Assembly (NCBI RefSeq): GCF_900177765.1
Contig: NZ_FXWI01000002.1
Coordinates: 620,001 to 684,000, forward strand
Direction of reading: 5' to 3'
Source of the DNA: Agreia sp. VKM Ac-1783
GTDB taxonomy: Bacteria; Actinomycetota; Actinomycetes; Actinomycetales; Microbacteriaceae
DNA: 64,000 nt
The notes beneath the pieces were generated by a model. The model did not search any database. It was not told the DNA's origin and saw nothing but the letters and a program-made list of their open reading frames with translations. The translations under genes were made by a program, and so were the position numbers. Below, in pieces: positions 48,386 through 55,717 of this stretch (position 1 is the first letter of the stretch; the number at the start of each line of letters is the position of its first letter).

Positions 48386-49564
48386 TTACTTGGCAGCGCT
48401 CGCGTCGCAGGTGGGTAGCGCGTCGAGACCCGTACCGCTCGAGATCGCCTTCAGGGCGTTCAACGAATCGTCGAGGGTCGACACGGCGAAGACCCGGATG
48501 CCGTCGGGCACGTGACCGGTGACCTCGTCGCAATTCGACGCGGGGGCCAGAAACCAATCGGCTCCCGCATCGCGCGCACCGAAGAGCTTCTGGCGGATGC
48601 CGCCGATGGGACCGACGGTTCCGTCTGCCGAGATCGTTCCTGTGCCGGCCACCTTCTGGCCGCCATTCAACTGACCGTCACTGAGCTTGTCGATGATTCC
48701 GAGCGCGAACATCATGCCGGCGCTCGGGCCGCCCACGTTGTCGAGCTGGATCTTCACGTCGAACGGGAACTCGAAGCTGGCCTGCACGCCGATTCCCAAG
48801 ACCGATGTGTCGCCGCTGGTGATCGGGGTGATGGATGCCTCGATGGGTGCGCCCGCGCGCGTCACGTCGACGACGGCGGGCTTGTCGATACCGTTCGCCG
48901 CGACGGCCGCTCGGAGTTGGTCGATTGAGCCGACTGCCTGGCCGTTGACACTGGTGACGATGTCGCCGGCTTGGAGCTCGCCCTCGGCGGGCGAGCCCTT
49001 CGCCACGTTTCCGACGCTGACACTGGTCGTGAAGTCGTAGCCGAGGCTGCTGAGCGCGGCCGCGATGGCCTCCTGCTGGCTGTCGACCATCAAAGCGGCG
49101 TTCTGCTCGTCGCGCTGTTCCGTCGTGACATCGGGAGGATAGACGGCCTCGAGCGGCACGACGGCCTTGCTGCTGTCGAAATACGCCTGCACGACCTCGG
49201 CCCACGACGGGGTCTGTTTCGGAGTGCCGACGACGGAGACCGTAAGCATGTCGAGGGTTCCCGCGGTGGGATAGGTGGTCTCCCCGTCGACGGAGATCAA
49301 CGGGGTGTCCTTGCCCTCCACCGTCTGAGAGCCGAGGGTGTCGAAGACAGGCCCCGGCTGCTCGATGACGTAGGGAGTCGGAAGGAAACTCATCACGAGC
49401 CCGAGTACAAGCGCGACGACCAGGACGGTCCAGCCTGTCGTCCGCCGGCGCGTCGCGCGACGCTCGGCCGCGATCTCTTCGGGCGAGCGGAGAACGAAAG
49501 GCACAGCCGGATGCGCGTCCGTGTCGTCGACGCGGTCTGCGTCATTCAAACCGAACAGGCTCAC
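48386..49564 (-). CDS. PDZ domain-containing Lon-like (S16) membrane protease, YlbL family
   Basis: 392 residues from GTG 49564 (GAGGAG upstream). One membrane helix at 45-60 (TVLVVALVLGLVMSFL), a PDZ domain at about 175-250 (GSPAEGELQAGDIVTSVNGQAV) and a C-terminal Lon-type protease domain with the Ser-Lys dyad S281 (VGGPSAGMMFALGIID) and K326 (GIRQKLFGARDAGADW). It has no ATPase domain. Family members act outside the membrane in secreted- or membrane-protein turnover. It lies 120 bp upstream of the UPF0182 gene on the same strand, a pairing conserved in actinobacteria. Confidence 0.9.
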   Translation of the reverse strand: MSLFGLNDADRVDDTDAHPAVPFVLRSPEEIAAERRATRRRTTGWTVLVVALVLGLVMSFLPTPYVIEQPGPVFDTLGSQTVEGKDTPLISVDGETTYPTAGTLDMLTVSVVGTPKQTPSWAEVVQAYFDSSKAVVPLEAVYPPDVTTEQRDEQNAALMVDSQQEAIAAALSSLGYDFTTSVSVGNVAKGSPAEGELQAGDIVTSVNGQAVGSIDQLRAAVAANGIDKPAVVDVTRAGAPIEASITPITSGDTSVLGIGVQASFEFPFDVKIQLDNVGGPSAGMMFALGIIDKLSDGQLNGGQKVAGTGTISADGTVGPIGGIRQKLFGARDAGADWFLAPASNCDEVTGHVPDGIRVFAVSTLDDSLNALKAISSGTGLDALPTCDASAAK

Positions 49565-49767
49565 GTGTCTCCTCGACGAAGGGTGGAAATCAGATGGGGC
49601 GGAGCCCAACGGGGACTGTTCGCCAAGGGCGCACGGCCAGACTCACCAGCCTATGGGAAATCCCAGCAAGGCTGATCGGCCACCAGATAGCGTAGAGAGC
49701 AATTCTGACAGCGGGCATGGAGCACACCGGATCCGCGCCGACTGCCAGGCGAAAGAGGTTTCCTGCC

Positions 49768-51084
49768 ATGAGCGACGACACACCGAAGGAGCCGGAGGAC
49801 GACTTCCGGGACATGCTGCGGAGCTTCCTCGAGGGCAACTCGGAGATGGACCCGGCCAAGCTGGCAAGCGCGGCGGGACTCCCCTCGGATCCCGCGGCCG
49901 TGCAGCAACTCATGCAGCAGCTGCAGAACGCGATGCGCACGACGGGCGACGGCATCGACTGGCAGGTCGCCACGAAGCAGGCGAACGAGTTCGCCGGACA
50001 GTCATCTCTGAGTGTCACCGACGCCCAGCGCACCGAACTCGACGGGGCTCTGCACATCGCAGCGCTCTGGCTCGACGAGGTCACGAGTGTCACCGAGCTG
50101 GCTCTGCCTCCCGTCTTCCTCACCCGACAGCAGTGGACGACCGAGACGATGCCCGTCTGGAGTCAACTCGCCGAACCCGTCGCTCTGAGCATCGCCGATG
50201 CCTTGACCGCCGTGTTGAAAGACCAGGCTCCGGAGGAGATGGCCGGCATGCTCGCCGGCGCGTCCAAGCTCATGCGCAACCTCGGAGGTGCACTCTTCGC
50301 GGTACAGCTCGGCCAGGTCGTCGGCCAGCTCTCGACCGAGGTCGTCTCGGGCGGCGATGTAGGCATCCCGCTGTTCGAGAATCAGACGGCCGCGCTGCTG
50401 CCGCAGAACATCGCCACCTTCAGCGAAGGCCTCGACATCCCCCTCGATCAGGTTCAGCTCTACCTTGCTGTTCGAGAGTTGGCCCATGCTCGACTCTTTC
50501 GGCACGCCAAGTGGCTGCGACTGCACCTCATCACCTCGATCACGGAATTCGCTCGGGGAATTCGAATCGACACAGACCGACTCGAGGAACTGGCGGAGGG
50601 CTTCGACCCCTCGAATCCCGAGGAGCTTCGTCAGGCCGTCGTCTCGGGCGCGCTGATTCCGCCGAAGACCGAGGCTCAGCAGCACGCGCTCACGCGCCTC
50701 GAGACCATGCTCGCGCTCGTCGAAGGATGGGTGGATGTCGTGACCGCTCAGGCGACGAAACGTCTGCCGTCGAGCAATGCCGTCGCTGAGACCGTGCGCC
50801 GACGCCGAGCCACCGGGGGGCCAGCGGAGTCCGCGTTCTCGACGCTCATCGGACTCGAGCTCCGCCCCCGGCGTCTTCGCGAGGCAGCCGCAATGTGGCA
50901 GGCCGTCACCGACGCGGTCGGTTCAGACGTGCGCGATGAACTCTGGTCGCATCCCGATCTCGTTCCGACGGCCGCTGATATCGATGACCCTGCGGCGCTC
51001 GTCTCGCGGCTGCAGGCGGGAACGCCCGCGCCCGACGAGATGGACCAGGCGCTCGAAGATCTGCTCCGCGGCGAAGGCGAGTAA
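49768..51084 (+). CDS. DUF2342 family, putative zinc-dependent metalloprotease/hydrolase
   Basis: 438 residues from ATG 49768 with a GAAAGAGG site. The N-terminal third is helical (FRDMLRSFLEGNSEMDP, LQNAMRTTGDGIDWQ). The conserved core contains QLGQVVGQLSTEVVSGGDVGIPL and LYLAVRELAHARLFRHAKWLRLHL, where E-x-x-H-x-x-x-x-x-H resembles a zinc protease motif, plus the C-terminal RRRATGGPAESAFSTLIGLELRPRRLREAA. Related sequences have been called zinc-dependent metalloproteases or F420-biosynthesis-associated proteins; no activity can be deduced. It is divergent from the PDZ protease gene. Confidence 0.82.
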   Translation: MSDDTPKEPEDDFRDMLRSFLEGNSEMDPAKLASAAGLPSDPAAVQQLMQQLQNAMRTTGDGIDWQVATKQANEFAGQSSLSVTDAQRTELDGALHIAALWLDEVTSVTELALPPVFLTRQQWTTETMPVWSQLAEPVALSIADALTAVLKDQAPEEMAGMLAGASKLMRNLGGALFAVQLGQVVGQLSTEVVSGGDVGIPLFENQTAALLPQNIATFSEGLDIPLDQVQLYLAVRELAHARLFRHAKWLRLHLITSITEFARGIRIDTDRLEELAEGFDPSNPEELRQAVVSGALIPPKTEAQQHALTRLETMLALVEGWVDVVTAQATKRLPSSNAVAETVRRRRATGGPAESAFSTLIGLELRPRRLREAAAMWQAVTDAVGSDVRDELWSHPDLVPTAADIDDPAALVSRLQAGTPAPDEMDQALEDLLRGEGE

Positions 51085-51163
51085 GCCGCGAGGTCACGCG
51101 CGGGCGTGCTCCGGTTGTGCATAACTTCGACGGTCCACGCCGCCGATCGGGCATCATCGCTGC

Positions 51164-52048
51164 ATGGTTCTGCAGATAGATCCCCGATATCCCGTTCTCT
51201 GGCGTACGCCGTCGAGCATGCAGATCGGTGCAGACCGATCGATCGTGACTCTGCACGAGGTCACCGTCGCCGACGAGCAGCTCGTGGCCGTTCTGCGCAA
51301 AGGCATCAGCCCGCCCGGACTCGACATGGTCGGCGAGACCGTCGGCGCGACGCCCGAGCACGTCGCGGATCTGCTCGCGCGAATCCGCCCGGCTCTTCTC
51401 CGACATCGGGCATCGACACGTGGCCTCGAGGGGCTCACGATCGTCGTCACCGGTTCTTCGGCTGGCGCGGACGCCATCCGCTCGGTGCTCGCGGGGCTGG
51501 GAGCAGACCTCGTCGACGGCTCCATGCCCGTCGACTTGGCGATCATCGTGTCGACATTCAGCACCGATCCTCGTCAGTCCGGCGTCTGGCTACGACGCGA
51601 TATTCCGCATCTCGCCGTGGTGTTCGGCGACTCCGAAGTGCGCGTCGGGCCCCTGGTGGAACCGGGATCGGGCCCCTGTCTTCATTGCGTCGAACGTGCC
51701 CGGATCGACGACGATCCGAGCTGGCCCGCCCTCGCCGGGCAGCTTCTCGGACGACGGGCTCACACCGAAGACACGCTCACGGTATCGACCGTCACGCCGG
51801 TTGTGGCGCGCGCGGTGCTCGACCGACTCGGCCCTGATTCTCCGAAATCGAGAAGACTCCGATTGCGCTCGCGCGCAAGAATCGTCGATGGGCAGACCGG
51901 CGACATCGAAGAGAAGACGTTCAGCCCGCACGCCGATTGTGCATGCCAGGGAGTGCCTCCTGCAGAAAACGAGAAGGTTGTCTCTGCTGAGAGCGCCCCA
52001 TCCCCGACTCCGAGTACGACAGCTCGAGCCGGCGGCGCGCGCGGGTGA
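51164..52048 (+). CDS. ThiF/E1-like protein (degenerate cyclodehydratase-type), unknown function
   Basis: 294 residues. The part at 85-230 has the order of an E1/ThiF-type alpha-beta fold: GLTIVVTGSSAGADAIRSVL as a Rossmann-like strand and helix, then VDLAIIVS, LAVVFGDSEVRVGPLVEPG and PCLHCVERAR. Four cysteines in two pairs (C172/C175 and C259/C261) could bind zinc, as in E1-like and TOMM leader-binding proteins. The usual GxGG and catalytic residues for ATP use are not seen, so activity is doubtful. The last 128 bp overlap the antisense end of uvrD2. The equivalent position in M. tuberculosis, from memory, holds the uncharacterised Rv3196. Confidence 0.65.
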   Translation: MVLQIDPRYPVLWRTPSSMQIGADRSIVTLHEVTVADEQLVAVLRKGISPPGLDMVGETVGATPEHVADLLARIRPALLRHRASTRGLEGLTIVVTGSSAGADAIRSVLAGLGADLVDGSMPVDLAIIVSTFSTDPRQSGVWLRRDIPHLAVVFGDSEVRVGPLVEPGSGPCLHCVERARIDDDPSWPALAGQLLGRRAHTEDTLTVSTVTPVVARAVLDRLGPDSPKSRRLRLRSRARIVDGQTGDIEEKTFSPHADCACQGVPPAENEKVVSAESAPSPTPSTTARAGGARG

Positions 52049-53648
52049 GTCCCACGTAGAGCAGTCGCCGCTCCTCGTCGATCTGCTCGAATGTCGTGGC
52101 GTAACTGATCGGAACGAGGCCTTCCGACAGGCCAGCGAGAAAGACCACGGGCCACTCGAGGCCCTTCGCAGAGTGCAGTGTCGCGAGCGTGACCGCGCGG
52201 AGAGTCGGTTCGTGCCCCGACCCCTGACGCTCCATCAATTCATCGGTGAATTGGCGGAAGGTGGTCGAGGCCGGTTGGCTCTCGGCCAAGGCCATCAGAG
52301 CGTTGAGCGCCTCCCACTTGTCTCGGACGGCGCCGCGGGCCTCGGGCGCGTCCTGGCTCCACCCGAGCGAGCGCAGAACGTCACTCACCGACTTGAACAG
52401 GGGCTCGCCGGTGATCGACACCGACGCCGCTCTCAGCGACATCACCGCCTGCTTCACCTCGGGGAGATCGAAGAACCGCTTCGATCCGCGGATCTGATAA
52501 CTGACCCCCGCGTCGGCCAGCGCGGTCTCGAGAGCGGCGGCCTGCACATTGACTCGGTAGAGAACGGCGATGTCCTCCGCCGGAGTTCCCTCCTCGATGA
52601 GTCGCGCGATCCTGGCCGCGATCCCCCTCGCCTCTGCCAGGTCTGATGAGTACGGGGTGACCACGGGATCGCCGCCCTGCTCGCCGAGGGCGTGCAGAGA
52701 GAGCGCCCCTGAGCGCCCCTTCATCAATCGGTTCGCCACATCGACGATCGCCGGCGTGCTGCGATAGTTCTGTTCCAGGCGCACCGTGGTGGTGTTGTCG
52801 TACTCCGCGGCAAACGAGAGCAGGTAGTCGCTTCGAGCGCCCGCGAAGGAGTAGATGGTCTGGCTGGCATCGCCGACGACGCAGAGGTCGCTTCGGCCGC
52901 CTACCCAGAGCGACAGCAGATGATGCTGCAGCGGCGAGACGTCCTGGTATTCGTCGACGACGAAGAACCTGTACTGCTCGTGTACCTGCATCGCGACGGC
53001 GGGTTCTTGCTCGATCATGCCCGCGGTCGCAAGCAGAACATCCTCGAAGTCGAGCTGACGTCGCTCGTCCTTGATGTCTTCGTACTTCTGGTGCATGGCG
53101 AGCACCTGGTCGACCGTGAGCGTGCCCGGCAACGAACGCGACGTGCGCAGGGCCAATTCATACGCATCCAGATCGAGGCTCGACACCTTTCGCCATTCGA
53201 TCTCGGCGGCGAGATCACGGAGACTGGCCGTATCGACCTTCAACCGCAGCGTCTCTGCGGCGTGCCCCAACAGGCGGGCCTTGCCCTCCAGCACTCGCGG
53301 CATGTCGCCCCCGACGACGGTGGGCCAGAAATAGTTCAGCTGCGACAGCGCCGCTGCGTGGAACGTGCGGGCCGAGACGCCGCCCGCCCCGAGCGGGCGC
53401 AACCGCGTGCGCAGTTCTGCGGCCGAACGAGCGGTGAACGTGAGTGCCATGACGCGATTGGGCGAATAGACGCCCGTGGCGACGCCGTAGGCGATGCGGT
53501 GTGTGATCGCCCGCGTCTTTCCCGTTCCGGCACCCGCAAGAATGCACACCGGGCCGACGAGCGCGCGCGCAGCGACCTGCTGGTCATCATCGAGAGCGGC
53601 GAGAATTCTCTCCGAGAGCTCCCCGTCTGCGACCGTCGCGGCGTTCAC
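51921..53648 (-). CDS. uvrD2: UvrD/Rep-type DNA helicase, UvrD2-like
   Basis: 575 residues, superfamily 1A helicase. Walker A is CILAGAGTGKTRAITHRIAYG near residues 28-47; MALTFTARSAAELRTRL is motif Ia; RFFVVDEYQDVSPLQ motif II; VVGDASQTIYSFAGA motif III; VRLEQNYRSTP motif IV; and ATLHSAKGLEWPVVFLAGL and EERRLLYVGLTRARRRL motifs V and VI. It ends just after the helicase core, without the C-terminal HRDC domain I expect in mycobacterial UvrD2. GTG 53648 overlaps the nudC stop (GTGA). It unwinds DNA 3' to 5' in repair. Confidence 0.88.
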   Translation of the reverse strand: MNAATVADGELSERILAALDDDQQVAARALVGPVCILAGAGTGKTRAITHRIAYGVATGVYSPNRVMALTFTARSAAELRTRLRPLGAGGVSARTFHAAALSQLNYFWPTVVGGDMPRVLEGKARLLGHAAETLRLKVDTASLRDLAAEIEWRKVSSLDLDAYELALRTSRSLPGTLTVDQVLAMHQKYEDIKDERRQLDFEDVLLATAGMIEQEPAVAMQVHEQYRFFVVDEYQDVSPLQHHLLSLWVGGRSDLCVVGDASQTIYSFAGARSDYLLSFAAEYDNTTTVRLEQNYRSTPAIVDVANRLMKGRSGALSLHALGEQGGDPVVTPYSSDLAEARGIAARIARLIEEGTPAEDIAVLYRVNVQAAALETALADAGVSYQIRGSKRFFDLPEVKQAVMSLRAASVSITGEPLFKSVSDVLRSLGWSQDAPEARGAVRDKWEALNALMALAESQPASTTFRQFTDELMERQGSGHEPTLRAVTLATLHSAKGLEWPVVFLAGLSEGLVPISYATTFEQIDEERRLLYVGLTRARRRLELSYSESGMGRSQQRQPSRFLQEALPGMHNRRAG

Positions 53649-54607
53649 CACGCGAGGGCCTCGGCGGGCAGCGGTCCCCCGTACCAGTGCTCGAGGATGG
53701 CATGGGCGATCGACGAGGGGCCGGGCAGGGCCACGCCCGTGGCAGGGTCGGCGATCTCTGCGCGGGTGAACCATCGGAGATCGAGGATCTCTTCGCCATC
53801 CGGCCGCAACGCGTCGTCCGCGAACGCGGGATCGACGTGCGCGTAGAAACCGACCATCAGAGAGGCGGGGAAGGGCCACGGCTGCGACCCGAGGTACTGA
53901 GGAGTGAGGATGCGCACCCCCGACTCCTCGAAGACCTCTCGCTGAGCGGCAGCCTCGAACGACTCCCCCGGCTCCACGAACCCGGCCAGAAGGGAGTACC
54001 GATTCTGCTTCCACATGGCGTTGGAGCCGAGGAGGATCCTGTCCTGCGAGTCGACGATGCCTACGATGACGGCGGCGTCGGTACGCGGAAAGAGCTCGAC
54101 GCCGAGTTCCACGTCGCGCCGAACCCACCCGCCCTTCTCGACGACCGTCTCCGCTCCACTACGAGGCGAATGGGTGTGCGACGCGTGCCAGCCGGCTATC
54201 GCCAGAGCCTCCACGAACGCTCCGGCGTCGCGATCGCTCAAGACGGTCGCCGCTTCTCTGAGATTCAGCCAACGGGCCTCGTCTGGCTCGAGCCGCTCGG
54301 CCTCGTCGTCGCTCACGACGACGAGCACGATACGCGTTCCGGCCGGTTCGGGAGACGTGGTCGACAGCGAGATACCGAGGTAGACGCGCAGCTCGACGTC
54401 GTGAACCCGATCGACGGGAAGGAGCCCCAGGGCCGGTCTGCTGCTGAAGTCGGGCGCCGCGAGAGCGCGCCCTCGCCACAGCGGCAGCAGGCGGGTCGTC
54501 GGATCGGCCCAGAGCTCGTCGAAGAGCTCGGGTCGAGCGCGGGACTCGTGGTCGCGGTCGATTTCCTGCCGAGAGAGAGGCAGGTGATTGAGGAAGGTGG
54601 AAGTCAT
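53645..54607 (-). CDS. nudC: NADH pyrophosphatase NudC-like Nudix hydrolase lacking its zinc ribbon
   Basis: 320 residues. The Nudix box is intact (G209-x5-E-x7-REVFEESGV, residues 209-231), and the NudC-specific SQPWPFP lies at 241-247, so it should hydrolyse NAD(H), and possibly NAD-capped RNA, to NMN and AMP. The N-terminal NudC domain (1-135) is recognisable. The intervening zinc ribbon, four cysteines in classical NudC, is replaced by HTHSPRSGAETVVEKGG; the whole protein contains no cysteine. ATG 54607 is used. It sits between uvrD2 and the pseudokinase-like gene, as in the mycobacterial gene order. Confidence 0.88.
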   Translation of the reverse strand: MTSTFLNHLPLSRQEIDRDHESRARPELFDELWADPTTRLLPLWRGRALAAPDFSSRPALGLLPVDRVHDVELRVYLGISLSTTSPEPAGTRIVLVVVSDDEAERLEPDEARWLNLREAATVLSDRDAGAFVEALAIAGWHASHTHSPRSGAETVVEKGGWVRRDVELGVELFPRTDAAVIVGIVDSQDRILLGSNAMWKQNRYSLLAGFVEPGESFEAAAQREVFEESGVRILTPQYLGSQPWPFPASLMVGFYAHVDPAFADDALRPDGEEILDLRWFTRAEIADPATGVALPGPSSIAHAILEHWYGGPLPAEALAW

Positions 54608-54655
54608 GTGAACCAATCGTGCGTGGCGAACGCACCGCTTAGAAGATGCCAGCCC

Positions 54656-54661
54656 TACCCT
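54656..54661 (+). promoter_or_regulatory. -10 element of a leaderless promoter for the phosphotransferase-fold gene
   Basis: TACCCT (TANNNT) is followed by exactly 6 nt and the ATG at 54668. There is no ribosome-binding site. Confidence 0.5.
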
Positions 54662-54667
54662 GTTGGT

Positions 54668-55717
54668 ATGGCCAGATCCCACTTCACTCTAGCCGCGCTC
54701 TCGACCGCGGCCGTCCCCGGGGCTGACATCGTCTCGACCCGGCCTATCGGCACGGGAACGGGCGGACGCTACGACTCCGCGGTCGTCACGCTGCGCGACC
54801 GCAATGAACTCATCGTTCGTGTGCCGACGTCGCAGGACGCCGAGACCGAGCAGTCGCGCGACCTCGTCGCCCTCACCGCCCTCACCGCAGGATTCCGAGG
54901 CCGTCTCCCCTTCGACGTTCCCCACGTCGAGGGCCAGACCCCCGTCGCGAATACCCGAGCGATCGTCTACGGGTACATTCCCGGCAGCCCCGCCGTACTG
55001 GCGGAGCTCGACGCCGCCGATCCGGTGGCCGAGTCGATCGGCCGCGCCATCGCATGCATTCACTCGCTACCCACGTCGCTCGTCACCGACTCGGGGCTCC
55101 CCGTGCAGACGGCCGCCGATGCAGCGCGGGTCGCCCGCATCACCAAAGATCGGGCCGCTGCCACCGGCGCCGTGCCCTCCGACCTGCTTGCGCGTTGGTC
55201 GACGGCACTCGAAGACAGCGCGCTCTGGCAGTTCCAGCCGACCGTCGTACACGGCTCGCTCTCCCCCGAATCGTTCCTGATTGCCGCCGACGCCGTGACG
55301 GGAGTGCTGGGCTGGTCGCAGCTGCAGGTCGGCGACCCTGCGTCGGATCTCTTCTGGCTGAGTTCAGCGCCCAGTGAGCAGTTGGCCACGCGCGTCTTCG
55401 GCGCCTACAACCTGGGCCGAAACACCCCCGTCGACCGTCAACTGCGCAAGCGTGCCCGGTTGTACGCCGAGCTCGAAATCGCCAAGTGGCTGCTTCACGG
55501 CACCGAGAAGCACGACGAGACGATCATCTCCGATGCCAAGACGATGCTGGCGGGCCTGTCTGTGAGCGTGGAGTCGGACATGCTGAATCCCCTCTCTACC
55601 GACACGGGTCAGATCATGGCGGTCGAAGAGGTCGAGGAGATGCTGCGTCGCACGCCGCGCACCGACGTGTCGTCGGCACGCGACAGCACCCGAGTGAGCG
55701 GAATCTCTGAAGACTAG
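54668..55717 (+). CDS. Aminoglycoside-phosphotransferase-fold protein, catalytically degenerate (pseudokinase-like)
   Basis: 349 residues. The fold is indicated by ELIVRVPTSQDAETEQSRD and AIVYGYIPGSPA in the N-lobe, AIACIHSLPTSL, and the C-lobe VVHGSLSPESFLI (194-206) followed by VLGWSQLQVGDPASDLFWL (213-231). In active members the first motif reads HGDxxxxN and the second contains I/D-W/F with an Asp; here the catalytic Asp is S197, the Asn is S202, and the metal-binding Asp is G215. H195, GDP and D227 remain. A phosphotransfer role is therefore unlikely. The 3' end meets the convergent adnB gene (4-bp overlap). It is transcribed on the opposite strand from nudC and adnAB. Confidence 0.75.
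   Translation: MARSHFTLAALSTAAVPGADIVSTRPIGTGTGGRYDSAVVTLRDRNELIVRVPTSQDAETEQSRDLVALTALTAGFRGRLPFDVPHVEGQTPVANTRAIVYGYIPGSPAVLAELDAADPVAESIGRAIACIHSLPTSLVTDSGLPVQTAADAARVARITKDRAAATGAVPSDLLARWSTALEDSALWQFQPTVVHGSLSPESFLIAADAVTGVLGWSQLQVGDPASDLFWLSSAPSEQLATRVFGAYNLGRNTPVDRQLRKRARLYAELEIAKWLLHGTEKHDETIISDAKTMLAGLSVSVESDMLNPLSTDTGQIMAVEEVEEMLRRTPRTDVSSARDSTRVSGISED

Noticed and set aside
46976-48418. A 480-residue open frame opposite the UPF0182 gene
   Set aside because: Composition is that of an antisense shadow (D/E/R/V repeats) and UPF0182 on the other strand is unmistakable.
49565-49767. Extra gene in the gap between the PDZ protease and the DUF2342 gene
   Set aside because: Short open frames here are continuations or shadows of the flanking genes; only promoter-like sequence (TAGCGT near 49686) is seen.
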